A stretch of DNA of 59,862 nucleotides from JAUYIW01 sp043818555 (GCA_043818555.1 JBDRFP010000019.1:1-59862), one strand, 5' to 3'. Positions 17,758 to 26,090 are shown, counted from the first letter of the stretch. Notes: generated from the letters alone by a model not told the origin. Translations and numbers: made by a program.

Positions 17758-18609
17758 TTAGGATCGTTTCTTTATCCTCCTAACAGGCGCCTGCACTGCG
17801 GCCCAGTCCTCCATCGGCTCCGGGCGGTTGTGCGACCTCCAACGTATGTAGTGACTAAAGCAAAGCATCTTAGAGCGTTTAGGCTCATCGCACTCAGACA
17901 CCAGGCACCTGGGAAAATCTTCCGGCAACTGAAATCCTTCCAACCTTCCACGCCTCCATTTGCCCTCATGCCTTTCGCAAAAGCCATTGGACCCATGAGG
18001 GCTGTCACAGCCAGGAACTTTGCAGCCTTCCTGATTTTCTCTGACAGGCCCCTGCGTCCTTGCCCACTCCTCACGCGGTTCAGGACGACCACCACTACGC
18101 CACCGCAAATAGTGCCCGGAGCAAAAACCGCTTGAGTCGTGTTCGCGATCGCAAACCGGAACCATGCAGCCAACACATTTTTCTTTTGGCCGCCACCTCT
18201 CTCTGGGCTCAGGACGCCCCTGCCTGTCCCATGCGCGATAGTGCTTGTGACAAAAACCTTCAGCTTGAAGCCCCAAATCGCAATCGTCCAGACTACATCT
18301 GGAATAATTGTCCGGCAAAGAAAAGCCTTGAAGAGTCCCTCTGAGCAACTTCTGAAAGTGCTTGATACAGAAACCAATGGAGTCGTGTGGATTATCACAC
18401 TCGGGAACTTTACAGCCCTTGCGCCGCTTATGCTTCTTGATCGGCTCCTGTGTCTTTGCCCACTCTTCACGAGGCTCAGGACTGCCATCTTTGTACCATC
18501 TTATATAGTGACTAGCGCAAAACCCTTTAGAACCATGATCTCTATCGCAAACCGGCACCATACAGCCAATGTACTTGATCGGACGGCCTCGTTTCTTTTT
18601 CTCGCACAA
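17758..18609 (-). CDS. Six-module Cys/His zinc-finger-like repeat protein
   Basis: A 283-residue basic protein made of six modules, each C-x4-C-x9-C-x2-H with GFC and HYxRW around the last ligands. Modules 1 and 4 begin GCMVPVC, 2 and 5 begin GCKVP, 3 and 6 begin RC, so the gene is a duplicated three-finger unit. Modules 1, 3, 4 and 6 are followed by RPEP[RM]E-type linkers, while 2 and 5 are followed by LQGF/LEGF-type segments. Four ligands per module fit one zinc each; similar isolated modules accompany some phage HNH nucleases, but no nuclease domain is present. Binding of nucleic acid is inference. The start is TTG 18609 with the SD GAGGTG 6-7 nt upstream. It has its own terminator and no operon partner. 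Confidence 0.85.
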   Translation of the reverse strand: MCEKKKRGRPIKYIGCMVPVCDRDHGSKGFCASHYIRWYKDGSPEPREEWAKTQEPIKKHKRRKGCKVPECDNPHDSIGFCIKHFQKLLRGTLQGFSLPDNYSRCSLDDCDLGLQAEGFCHKHYRAWDRQGRPEPRERWRPKEKCVGCMVPVCDREHDSSGFCSGHYLRWRSGGRPEPREEWARTQGPVRENQEGCKVPGCDSPHGSNGFCERHEGKWRRGRLEGFQLPEDFPRCLVSECDEPKRSKMLCFSHYIRWRSHNRPEPMEDWAAVQAPVRRIKKRS

Positions 18610-18685
18610 ATTTCACCTCACTTTTAAAGATCGAGCGATAAACTTAGCAGGGATTGGAGGTTGTGTCAAGAAAGTGGTAATCAAA

Positions 18686-18740
18686 AAAGCTAGAGGGGCT
18701 AATGGGGCTAATAGAGCTAGCTCCACTAGCTCTCTTCGCC
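18686..18740. repeat. CTAG-word palindrome, copy 2
   Basis: AAAGCTAGAGGGGCTAATG then AGAGCTAGCTCCACTAGCTC, overlapping the 3' end of the O-antigen ligase-like gene. Confidence 0.65.
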
Positions 18741-20024
18741 TAACCGAACCGTCATCGCCATCACGTAGGCGATCAAGGCTAGCCCTGCCCAGCTGCTCCA
18801 AATGTAGTGGTCGAAAAATAATATTACAAGTACTGCGCTTCCCATCATAAAGGCCGTAACTGCGTCTGGATTTGGAAATCGTGCGTAGTTGATCTTGTCG
18901 ATTGTTCCGGCCCACCACAAAATCATAATTAATCCGACTACACCAATCTCGCCGATGATTAGCAGAACTACATTATGAACCGGCTGGTACTCCCACCACT
19001 CTCTGTCAGGATAAACCTCGGCGATGATTAACGGATAGTTCCCAAGTCCACGGCCAAACAGCCAGCTCGATCCTATGACAGATGGGAATTCCCGGTATTG
19101 AACTATGCGCTCGCTGACCGACCGTTGCTCCAAAATCGACGAAACATGGAGTCGCGACGCAACCAAAGGCGCGGTGATGGAAAACGCTAGAGCGAGGCCA
19201 ATGAAGATTATCGAAATTGGAACAACCAAGCGTCGAGCCTGAGCTGCGCTCTTATTAATAAGTACAAGCGCGCCAAGCGCTAGACCAAACATTATTCCAA
19301 GCCAGGCAGATCGTGAAAATGTAATTACCAAGCCAATGGTTGAAAGTACGCTCGCGATTCCCAGTAGCCATTTTTGACTTGTCGATTTTGTATGGTGCCA
19401 TAGGCCAACGATGCCTGCCAGTCCAACTGCCAGGTATCCGCCGAACACATTTGGATGTGAAAAGCTTCCATAGGCACGCATTATTCGCACACCTTCCAGG
19501 TCAACTACGGCCTCACCGAGTAGCTGAGCATCGCGTACGGCTAACCCGAGCAGAGTCGACTCGCCCGACCCGCCAGCGACAATCTGATAAACGCCCAACG
19601 CGACCGGTAGTATCAATCCAGCAGTAAATCCAATCATTACTCGCTTGAGCTTAACTTCCGGGTCGAGTAAAAGTAAAAACAACAACATTGCAAATCCTAA
19701 ATGCATAAGCTGCACCAAGGCGACCGGCTGGTTGGTCGCGTGCAGGATCGACAGGGCGGCGATGAATAAGATCAGGATGGTGCGGCGGAATATGGTCGAC
19801 TTGTGCAAGGGGGCTAGCGGAGCTAACCGAGCCAACCGAGCTATGGCAATCAGTAGCAAAAATACCTCAGTTGCGTACAAACTCAAAACTCCAAACTCAA
19901 ATACCTCCCCACTAATTAACTCAGTACCAAAAATCCATCGCGTTTGCCATGGAAGCAGAAAAAAGAAAATTGGCAATGCCCAGTTGGTAATTATTTTTTG
20001 TACTCGTTCTTGTCGACTCAGCAT
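18726..20024 (-). CDS. O-antigen ligase/polymerase-like membrane protein
   Basis: A 432-residue protein with about 10-12 membrane helices. RAYGSFSHPNVFGGYLAV, between helices, is the typical Wzy_C/O-antigen ligase signature, and TFSRSAWLGI follows it, as in this family. Members join or polymerise oligosaccharides on lipid carriers at the outer face of the membrane. The start overlaps the end of the nucleotidyltransferase-like gene by 7 bp, so the two are translationally linked; a flippase-like gene lies upstream. Together they suggest surface glycan assembly. Near residues 60-76 the protein contains LARLARLAPLAPL, encoded by a CTAG-word repeat of the type found in gaps, apparently tolerated between two helices. 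Confidence 0.88.
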   Translation of the reverse strand: MLSRQERVQKIITNWALPIFFFLLPWQTRWIFGTELISGEVFEFGVLSLYATEVFLLLIAIARLARLAPLAPLHKSTIFRRTILILFIAALSILHATNQPVALVQLMHLGFAMLLFLLLLDPEVKLKRVMIGFTAGLILPVALGVYQIVAGGSGESTLLGLAVRDAQLLGEAVVDLEGVRIMRAYGSFSHPNVFGGYLAVGLAGIVGLWHHTKSTSQKWLLGIASVLSTIGLVITFSRSAWLGIMFGLALGALVLINKSAAQARRLVVPISIIFIGLALAFSITAPLVASRLHVSSILEQRSVSERIVQYREFPSVIGSSWLFGRGLGNYPLIIAEVYPDREWWEYQPVHNVVLLIIGEIGVVGLIMILWWAGTIDKINYARFPNPDAVTAFMMGSAVLVILFFDHYIWSSWAGLALIAYVMAMTVRLGEES

Positions 20025-20929
20025 ATTCGCATCCGATCACGAAGCGCAGAAGCGATTTCGGCCCTGCGATCGTTTTTATGAAATTTAAGCAAGTTGTTTC
20101 GTACTACAACGCAAGTGTCTTCGTTTGCGCGACCGCTTAAATCATCCGGCATCAACTTGCTCTGCAAAGACTCAGCCATGCGCTCCGATATTGGCAAGTA
20201 TGGCAGGCGCCATTTTGACCTAAAACGAGCCTGAAAGCTGCGCTGGCGAAGCTTGGCATTTGGAAGATCGCGCGCAGCCCAAGGATTTTGCAGCATAAAA
20301 TCTTCAAACACACCCGGCTGGCGTTCAAACACCGGAACGAGCGCTCGAATCCACATACTTAGATACGGATCGCTGTTGTCGATCTTCAGTGCTTCAAATC
20401 CAAACGCAGTAGGGTCTGCAAAAAAACTCACATCAACCGCATCACGCCCAGCCTCACCCGGACGCTGACGCATAAGGCGGAGCGGCGTAACAGCAAGAAG
20501 GCGCGCAGTCCAAACCCTGTCCTTGTCGGTAATAATAAACAAGTCAATGTCGCTCTCCGGTTTGGTGTAATGAAAAGCAAGCGTGTTGCAAAGTGCTATT
20601 GCTCGTACTTGAGGAATTCGCGTAAGGAAATTTAAAAGTCGACGAAGTTTTTTATACTTATCGACTGCGTTTAAGAATCGAGCGTGGCGCATGCGTACTT
20701 GATCGCCGACATTTCCATAATTTCCTGACAGACCAAAAAAACCGCTTTGAGACTCAATTTGGTTTTGCAGCCATTCAGATGAACCGAGCGCCCGAACAAC
20801 ATCGTCGAGCCGATATCTCTGACCCGGCCTAAGCATCCACTTCCAAACTTCAAAACTAGTTAACGGATAACCAAAATATGCAAAGTAGGCAATGGTGCGG
20901 TAAATTGATTTTTCTAAGTCAGTGATCAT
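20018..20929 (-). CDS. Nucleotidyltransferase-like protein
   Basis: A 303-residue protein. Residues about 105-140 (VRAIALCNTLAFHYTKPESDIDLFIIT) resemble the core of the polymerase-beta-type nucleotidyltransferase fold: the DxD pair (SDIDLF) is present, but the preceding GS motif is replaced by CNTLA. An N-terminal winged-helix-like segment (residues about 5-60) precedes it. The substrate cannot be read from the sequence. It overlaps the O-antigen ligase-like gene by 7 bp and follows a flippase-like gene, so a role in surface glycan biosynthesis or its control is possible. Start context shows no SD. Confidence 0.72.
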   Translation of the reverse strand: MITDLEKSIYRTIAYFAYFGYPLTSFEVWKWMLRPGQRYRLDDVVRALGSSEWLQNQIESQSGFFGLSGNYGNVGDQVRMRHARFLNAVDKYKKLRRLLNFLTRIPQVRAIALCNTLAFHYTKPESDIDLFIITDKDRVWTARLLAVTPLRLMRQRPGEAGRDAVDVSFFADPTAFGFEALKIDNSDPYLSMWIRALVPVFERQPGVFEDFMLQNPWAARDLPNAKLRQRSFQARFRSKWRLPYLPISERMAESLQSKLMPDDLSGRANEDTCVVVRNNLLKFHKNDRRAEIASALRDRMRIC

Positions 20930-20939
20930 AACAATTTTG

Positions 20940-21020
20940 TTACAGACCTACGAACTATACGAACCTACAGACCGACAAGCGCAATCAGTTCGTAAGTCTG
21001 TACAGTTTGTAGGTCTGTAA
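20940..21020. repeat. TACAGACCTACGAAC-word palindrome
   Basis: TTACAGACCTACGAACTA with more such words on the left, and AGTTTGTAGGTCTGTAA on the right, form an imperfect inverted repeat filling the gap between the flippase-like and nucleotidyltransferase-like genes. The same vocabulary recurs at 47155-47192. Confidence 0.75.
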
Positions 21021-21028
21021 TGGCATCG

Positions 21029-22045
21029 TCACTTGACCCTCAGCAACCGCTTTTCGATGAACGCCCTCCCGCGATCGAGCATTTGCGTAAGGCCAACCAG
21101 GATAAAGATCAAATCTCGTGCGCGAATGATGAGCGCAAACGCAACGGCACTAAGCGGGATTGAAAGCACTGTAAACACTGCCGCAAAACCGCCTTCATAA
21201 ATTCCAAGTCCAGCAGGGACAGGAAGTAGCAGCGCAACGCCAGGCAATGTGGCAACTAAGAATGCTTCAGCAAAACCAAAGCTTACTCCAAGAAAATGCG
21301 CAATGTAGAATACCTCCACAATCCTGAATGCAATCACAAATAATGAAAGAAGTGAAATGCCAACCAGCAGCCAGGGCTTGCCTGAGAGAAACTCGCTCAT
21401 CATGCCTTCGGTCTTTTTCAAACTATTTTCAAAACGCTTAAGCTTGCCAATCCTGTCGATTCTAAAAAATCGTAAAAGCGGAGTAAAAAATAGGCGCCCC
21501 CTGGCGATGATTACAAAAAATGAAATTATAATTGCAAGCGCTACTGCAAGTCCAACCAACACAATTGTAACCGACCCAACTGCAAGCCCGCCAAACATTG
21601 CGAGCGCAACGCCGGCCAGGATGAATGCTATGTAGGCGGCCAGCTCAAAAGCGACGTCGAGCACAACCGAGCTTGTGGCCTGTTTAAGTGGCACGCCCTC
21701 GGAAGCAAGCATAGCAATCCTCACAGGTTCGCCGCCGACCTGCGCGGCCGGAGTAAGGTAGCTTGCGGCGTAGCCACTCATTCGATTCATATACATTCGG
21801 ATAAGTGAAATGTGCTGCGACTTTGGGAGGTGGCGGTTTGTAATAATCTGCCAGCGCCAACTGTAAAAGATGAAGTTGAAAATCGATAAAGCTAAAAAAC
21901 CTAGGAACGGCAAAAAGCCAAATCGAGCAACGTGCTGGCTAATCTCGGCAAAGCCTTCACGATTAATAAGCCAAATAAAAATCGCCACGCCAAAAGCGAA
22001 TGACAATAGGATAAGACTCATTCGGATAGTTCTTGTTTTGATCAT
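21029..22045 (-). CDS. YbhN/LPG-synthase-type membrane flippase
   Basis: A 338-residue integral membrane protein with about eight helices, of the UPF0104/lysylphosphatidylglycerol synthase transmembrane family. Family hallmarks are W-R-W in an early loop (YSWRWQII), GGEPVR after a membrane helix, and PAGLGIYEGG near the C-terminus. Members move lipids or polyprenyl-linked sugars across membranes, or modify lipids when fused to a catalytic domain, which is absent here. It heads the likely surface-glycan group of three genes. The start ATG 22045 (MIKTRTIRM) is preceded by a TACAAT box 8 nt upstream and no SD, so a leaderless mRNA is likely. Confidence 0.88.
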   Translation of the reverse strand: MIKTRTIRMSLILLSFAFGVAIFIWLINREGFAEISQHVARFGFLPFLGFLALSIFNFIFYSWRWQIITNRHLPKSQHISLIRMYMNRMSGYAASYLTPAAQVGGEPVRIAMLASEGVPLKQATSSVVLDVAFELAAYIAFILAGVALAMFGGLAVGSVTIVLVGLAVALAIIISFFVIIARGRLFFTPLLRFFRIDRIGKLKRFENSLKKTEGMMSEFLSGKPWLLVGISLLSLFVIAFRIVEVFYIAHFLGVSFGFAEAFLVATLPGVALLLPVPAGLGIYEGGFAAVFTVLSIPLSAVAFALIIRARDLIFILVGLTQMLDRGRAFIEKRLLRVK

Positions 22046-22053
22046 GTAGTAGT

Positions 22054-22059
22054 ATTGTA
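22054..22059 (-). promoter_or_regulatory. -10 box, leaderless flippase gene
   Basis: TACAAT on the minus strand, 8 nt before the ATG at 22045. Confidence 0.6.
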
Positions 22060-22109
22060 AACCATTCGAGCGTGTAGGCAAAGGAGCCTGCATCTCCTCA
22101 CCGACCTTC

Positions 22110-22232
22110 CGAGCACGCCTGGCTTTGGTAGAGCAGGAGTCAGGAATTGCATTTTGAACCCATTCGTATCCATTTAAAAACGAATGGAGTCCAAAATGCC
22201 CTGATGTATGCTCTACCTAATGCCGGGCGAGC
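22110..22232. repeat. Large nested inverted repeat
   Basis: Outer arms: GCCTGGCTTTGGTAGAGCA on the left and TGCTCTACCTAATGCCGGGC on the right. Inner arms: GCATTTTGAACCCATTCGT at 22148-22166 and its near-complement at 22180-22199. It would fold as a hairpin of roughly 120 nt. No protein is likely in this 375-bp gap. Confidence 0.75.
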
Positions 22233-22258
22233 GCAGGCAGTCGGAAGCAGTTTCTTTT

Positions 22259-22290
22259 CCCCATTTCTTTGCTGCTTCAAAGAAATGGGG
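22259..22290. repeat. Hairpin, CCCCATTTCTTTG arms
   Basis: CCCCATTTCTTTG and CAAAGAAATGGGG around a CTGCTT loop: a perfect 13-bp stem. It lies in the gap downstream of yidC. Confidence 0.8.
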
Positions 22291-22298
22291 GTGGGGGT

Positions 22299-22320
22299 CT
22301 GGGGTGGCGCCCCACCCCAG
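22299..22320. repeat. Hairpin, CTGGGGTGG arms
   Basis: CTGGGGTGG and CCACCCCAG around a CGCC loop, 8 bp after the previous hairpin. Confidence 0.8.
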
Positions 22321-22333
22321 GGGCTTTTCGAAG

Positions 22334-22370
22334 AGATCCCTCGACTCACTGCATTCGCTCGGGATGGCGA
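22334..22370. repeat. GATCCCTCGACT...TCGGGAT repeat, copy 1
   Basis: GAGATCCCTCGACTCACTGC followed by CGCTCGGGATGG forms a hairpin. A second copy is at 44774-44812. Confidence 0.65.
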
Positions 22371-22468
22371 GAAGGACTCGAGATGGCGAGGGGTCATGCG
22401 ATCACAGAAACGGACATAAAAAACAGAGCCTTTCGACTCTGCTTGTTGCTACTGGATACTGACTACTT

Positions 22469-23212
22469 CTACTGGCTACTCTCGCTTTTCTCCTCCTTCG
22501 GCACTTTCAAAAATATCGAATAAAGCCCCACAGTTAACACCGTTGTCGCAAGCCAATAGAGCATTACTCCGCCAGGCAAAGAAGTTGAACCAATCATTAA
22601 CGTAATCGCCGGCATAAAGTAGAGCATCATTTTGTTCATTGACGCCATCATGTCTTCATCCTTTGCGCCCTCCTGATTTCGAAGCGACTTCATCGGCCGC
22701 TGGGTCATGGTCTTTTTAACTTGCACATACTGAGCAATGGCTGCGAGCACGGCAAGAGGAATTGAAATAAGCGACAAGTCTATTATTCCAAACGAAACCG
22801 GATTGATCATCTCAGGAGCCTGCACGAAGCTGTACAGGATGTCGGTGTGGACTTCGCCAAGTCCGTCGCGGAGCACGCGGAACAGCGCAATAAAAATCGG
22901 CAGCTGAATTAGAAGCGGCAGACACGAAGCAAGCGGATTCACATTGTGATCCTTGTACACAGACATTAATTCCTGAGCCATTTTTTCCTTGTCGTCCTTG
23001 TACTGTTCGCGAAGCTCTTTAATTTTTGGCTGTATGACCTGCATGTCCCGCTGAGACTTTAGCGATTTGTAAGTGAGCGGAAACAGGATCCCTTTTACGA
23101 TCAGTGTGATAGTAATGATCGCGAGTCCAATGTCGGCCACTGGCAAAACATCGTAGAGCCAAACAAGAAGGTTATAGAGCGGGATGTAAAAGATGGTGTT
23201 GAAAATTTCCAT
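22469..23212 (-). CDS. yidC: Membrane protein insertase YidC/Oxa1
   Basis: It inserts proteins into the cytoplasmic membrane, alone or with SecYEG. The 247-residue form lacks the large periplasmic domain of Gram-negative YidC and resembles Gram-positive SpoIIIJ/Oxa1. The first helix, then the cytoplasmic helical hairpin (RDMQVIQPKIKELREQY to NPLASCLPLLIQLPIF) and further helices are in the family order. TM2 starts NPLASCLP, the conserved entry. No signal lipobox was seen. It starts 2 bp after the nusA stop codon, so it is co-transcribed with nusA, instead of with rnpA-rpmH as in most bacteria. No T-run terminator was seen directly after the stop, but two strong hairpins follow within 60-210 bp. 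Confidence 0.95.
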   Translation of the reverse strand: MEIFNTIFYIPLYNLLVWLYDVLPVADIGLAIITITLIVKGILFPLTYKSLKSQRDMQVIQPKIKELREQYKDDKEKMAQELMSVYKDHNVNPLASCLPLLIQLPIFIALFRVLRDGLGEVHTDILYSFVQAPEMINPVSFGIIDLSLISIPLAVLAAIAQYVQVKKTMTQRPMKSLRNQEGAKDEDMMASMNKMMLYFMPAITLMIGSTSLPGGVMLYWLATTVLTVGLYSIFLKVPKEEKSESSQ

Positions 23213-23214
23213 AT

Positions 23215-24639
23215 TTATTTGTCTTCGCCTTGATCATCTTCGACTTTTGAGTCATCGTCATTGTCGCTGTCATCGTCCTTGACCTCCTCGCCTTCTGCAA
23301 TAACCTCTTCGCTTGTCGATATAACCTCCGCGTCCTCAGACTTAACCTCTTCGTCTGACATGATAACCTCTTCGCTTTCTGGCTTAACCTCCTCGTCCTT
23401 AACTCCCGCCTCACCATCTCCCTTCACGCTCACCTTCAACCCAACCAACTTGGCTGCAAGGCGAACATTCTGACCTCCCCGGCCAATAGCAAGCGAAAGC
23501 TGGTCTTCCGCAACTTCTGCGGTTGCCATTCCGGATGCATCATCAACAACTACGCTCTTTACTTTCGCAGGCGCAAGAGCTGCGGCAATAAATTCCTTAG
23601 GATCATCGCTCCATTCAATAACATCAATTTTTTCTCCCCCCAGTTCGTGGATGATTGTCTGAATGCGCACGCCGCGCTGGCCAATACAGGCGCCGATCGG
23701 ATCGATTGACTCATCGGTTGAAGCCACGGCAACTTTGGATCGCGACCCTGCTTCGCGGGCAATGCCCTTAATCTCCACAATGCCGTCGGCTACTTCGGGA
23801 ATTTCAACCTCGAAAAGAACCTGCACCAATTCACCGCTTGTTCTTGAAAGTGAAATCTGCGGTCCTCGTGTGCCAAGCGCAACTTCGCGCACAAACACTT
23901 TAATACGGTCGCCAGCGTTGTAGCGCTCGCCAGGAATTTGGTCATCCGGAGCAAGTATGCCAACGGTGCGGCCAATGTCGACAAGGACTACCCGTCCCTC
24001 ACGGCGCTGGACTGTGCCAATCAACACCTCGCCCTCCTGTTCCTTGTACTGACTAAAAATGATCTCGCGCTCGGCTTCGCGGAGCTTTTGTGTAATCACC
24101 TGTTTTGCGGTCATTGCGGCCATTCGCCCGAACTCGCCCGGAAGCGGCAGGTCTGTGCGAATAACATCGCCAATCTCCGCTCCGCTTTTTAGCACCTTGG
24201 CGTCAGAAATCATGATGTCGGTCTTTGGATTGAACTTTGGACCTTCATCTTCTAACTCTCCGTCCAGCTTGGTTTCAGAGGCTTCATTGGTTTCAGCTGT
24301 TCCCCTTTCACCTTTTTTTACTTTTTTCACCTCTCCAAAATCGAACCCCTTCTCCCTCGCCGACTTTTGAGCTTCAATCTCAGCCGCCTCCTCTGCCTGC
24401 ATCTCTCTCATCTTTTCAATCTCCTCTTCAGGAAGATCTTCAACAACGATTTTGACGTCTTCGAGTTTTACTTCGCCTGTTGATGGGTCGAACTCAGCTT
24501 CAATATTCTGAAGCTTGTTGCCATAGTCTTTTCTGTAAGCCGCGGCGAGCGCTGACTCGATTGTTTCGAGCACAGCTTCGTAGCTAAGACCTTTCTCTTC
24601 GCAAATTTGTTTTATTGCTGCTTCGATGTCAGATGCCAT
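23215..24639 (-). CDS. nusA: Transcription factor NusA with acidic tail
   Basis: NusA binds RNA polymerase and controls pausing, termination and antitermination. In order: N-terminal RNA-polymerase-binding domain (from MASDIEAAIKQICEEKGLSY) with an extra charged insert of about 60 residues at 70-130 (AEIEAQKSAREKGFDF onward); S1 domain (EVLIGTVQRREGRVVLVDI); two KH domains (IGACIGQRGVRIQTI, LSLAIGRGGQNVRLAAK). After the KH domains comes a tail of about 60 residues made of SEEV/DEEV repeats and ending in Asp/Glu runs, encoded by AACCTC-type word repeats. The start ATG 24639 matches the family; an open extension upstream is repeat DNA. No SD was seen. yidC follows after 2 bp. Confidence 0.95.
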   Translation of the reverse strand: MASDIEAAIKQICEEKGLSYEAVLETIESALAAAYRKDYGNKLQNIEAEFDPSTGEVKLEDVKIVVEDLPEEEIEKMREMQAEEAAEIEAQKSAREKGFDFGEVKKVKKGERGTAETNEASETKLDGELEDEGPKFNPKTDIMISDAKVLKSGAEIGDVIRTDLPLPGEFGRMAAMTAKQVITQKLREAEREIIFSQYKEQEGEVLIGTVQRREGRVVLVDIGRTVGILAPDDQIPGERYNAGDRIKVFVREVALGTRGPQISLSRTSGELVQVLFEVEIPEVADGIVEIKGIAREAGSRSKVAVASTDESIDPIGACIGQRGVRIQTIIHELGGEKIDVIEWSDDPKEFIAAALAPAKVKSVVVDDASGMATAEVAEDQLSLAIGRGGQNVRLAAKLVGLKVSVKGDGEAGVKDEEVKPESEEVIMSDEEVKSEDAEVISTSEEVIAEGEEVKDDDSDNDDDSKVEDDQGEDK

Positions 24640-24765
24640 AAAATTATAAGTTAGAATTTGAAATTTAGAAGTTAGAATTGGTCTACTTAAGCAAGTAACT
24701 CGGCAAAAGCCGAGTCCAATAGTCAAAAAGATGATAACATGGCTTTTTGATTTTGGCAAGCGGGG

Positions 24766-24794
24766 TTGACAAAAACCCGGGTTTATGATAAATA
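24766..24794 (+). promoter_or_regulatory. Sigma70-type promoter of orphan gene
   Basis: TTGACA (24766-24771), 17-bp spacer, TAAATA (24789-24794). The start codon is 27 nt after the -10 box and has a good SD. Confidence 0.8.
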
Positions 24795-24821
24795 TCACCC
24801 GCACCTTAACAAGGAGACAGC

Positions 24822-25508
24822 ATGGAAATCCGCGCATACCTCAAAGAAGCGTCGTTTGGAGACCTGGAACACCGGCTCTACATCAACGGCATTCAAGTTC
24901 ATCTTGACTTAGGCCGACACTATGTGGTGATCAGCGGACCCGACCATCACGTTCCCAGAGTCCTCCGTGAGCACATCACGCATGCGACCTGCATGGCAAA
25001 GGTCGAAGTTCCCAGCTTCGTACCCAGACGAGCATTCTACGATGGGAATAACTGGAATGCCGAGGTGATGAAAGATGGAGACCGGCTAATCCTGGAGTTC
25101 TATGGGGTAACCGTGCGCAAACTACTATATGGCTGGGGTTATGTCCTCTCCGGCGAGTACGACAAGCATGCCGAGATCGCCGGGATCGACCAAGAGCTCG
25201 CGGAGAAAAAGCGCCAACTCGCCGATGTGTGTCGCGAGATCAAGATGGCCGACGAACTGCTCGAGGCTGTACGTGCCAACCTTGTCGACGCCAAGGTGGT
25301 CGGTAGCTCTACTGGCAAGGTCGACCGGATACCGCTGACCGATGAACAGAAAGCGAAACTTGGACGTCTGCGAACGGTGCTCGAAAACCGTGACTCCGAC
25401 ATCATCGAAAGTATCCGTCATCTCATGATGAATGTGTGCGATTGCGGATCTTTCCCTACGGGAAGCCTGCTCAAAGACCTGTGCCTACTGGTCGACGAGA
25501 ACCTCTAG
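24822..25508 (+). CDS. Orphan protein with coiled coil
   Basis: A 228-residue soluble protein; no family recognised. The first 120 residues look mixed alpha/beta (LEHRLYINGIQVHLDLGRHYVVISG). Residues about 122-160 form a heptad-rich helix (AGIDQELAEKKRQLADVCREI). The C-terminal part contains a CDC pair. The ATG follows the SD AAGGAG by 6 nt. The gene has its own promoter upstream and a hairpin terminator just after the stop, and no operon partner; it is divergent from nusA. GC-rich codon use (GTC, GAC, CTC, CGA) differs from the neighbours and resembles the other orphan genes here. Confidence 0.85.
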   Translation: MEIRAYLKEASFGDLEHRLYINGIQVHLDLGRHYVVISGPDHHVPRVLREHITHATCMAKVEVPSFVPRRAFYDGNNWNAEVMKDGDRLILEFYGVTVRKLLYGWGYVLSGEYDKHAEIAGIDQELAEKKRQLADVCREIKMADELLEAVRANLVDAKVVGSSTGKVDRIPLTDEQKAKLGRLRTVLENRDSDIIESIRHLMMNVCDCGSFPTGSLLKDLCLLVDENL

Positions 25509-25523
25509 TCGTCCGAACCTAAA

Positions 25524-25560
25524 CCCCGCATCGAGCTAAGCTCGACGCGGGGATTTTATT
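25524..25560 (+). terminator. Terminator of orphan gene
   Basis: CCCCGCATCGAGC and GCTCGACGCGGGG around TAA, followed by ATTTTATTTTT. Confidence 0.9.
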
Positions 25561-25572
25561 TTTCTTCATTTC

Positions 25573-25690
25573 GTTCCCCACTTTTCAAAGGGGGATTAAA
25601 GGGGTGTTACTTGCTTTTAAGCGCTCCGCGATCGCATATCGGTAAACGCTAACCTCCCCTAACCCCTCCTTGAAAAGGAGGGGAGAACAT
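25573..25690. repeat. G-run/C-run intergenic repeats, paired
   Basis: Left copy CCCCACTTTTCAAAGGGGG then ATTAAAGGGGTGTTAC; right copy inverted, CTAACCCCTCCTTGAAAAGG then AGGGG. Same family as 731-764. Confidence 0.7.
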
Positions 25691-25694
25691 TTTA

Positions 25695-26054
25695 TCAACC
25701 TCCAACACCCTCCAAGTGGACAACCTCAAACGGATCATACACAATCGCGACAACATCAACTCGATATGGCACCCGCTTAAGATCGTTGACCGATAAATAC
25801 TGCTCGCCAACAGTTATTATCTTCTTGAGTTTCGCCGTGGTCACCGACTCTTCCGGGTATCCATAGTCAACACCGTGTCGAGCTTTCACCTCAACAAAAA
25901 CGATCTCATTGCCATCACGCGCAATAAGATCGACTTCTCCAATATTTGTTTTAAACTGCCGCTCCAGGATTTTAAATCCTTTTTCTTCGAGCATCTTGGC
26001 CGCTAGATCCTCTGCCTTGTCTCCAAATTTGCGTCGATCGTCGATCATAATCAC
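25695..26054 (-). CDS. YraN family (UPF0102) nuclease-fold protein
   Basis: A 119-residue protein of the YraN/UPF0102 family, with a restriction-endonuclease-like fold. The conserved core GEVDLIARDGNEIVFVEVKAR carries the D-x(n)-E-x-K pattern, and G-x2-AE-x-LA-x2-ML-x-E-x-G is the usual N-terminal helix. No enzymatic role is established for most members; links to DNA uptake or recombination have been suggested for homologues. The ATG at 26054 or the one two codons on (26048) could be used. It lies just downstream of a small membrane protein gene. Confidence 0.9.
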   Translation of the reverse strand: MIMIDDRRKFGDKAEDLAAKMLEEKGFKILERQFKTNIGEVDLIARDGNEIVFVEVKARHGVDYGYPEESVTTAKLKKIITVGEQYLSVNDLKRVPYRVDVVAIVYDPFEVVHLEGVGG

Positions 26055-26090
26055 TCAATCGCTTAGCCATTCAATCACTCGATCACTTTT
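26046..26090. repeat. GTGATTGA octamer repeat, copy 2
   Basis: AATCACTCAATCGCTTAGCC then CAATCACTCGATCACT, between yraN and the upstream membrane protein gene, overlapping both gene ends. Confidence 0.6.

Noticed and set aside
17571..17760. CIRCE heat-shock operator upstream of groES
   Set aside because: No TTAGCACTC-N9-GAGTGCTAA was found; the region is GAGGTTAA repeat words.
22147..22523. Three overlapping plus-strand open frames
   Set aside because: They run through stacked hairpins and repeats in several frames, with no SD. One continues into the yidC gene on the other strand.
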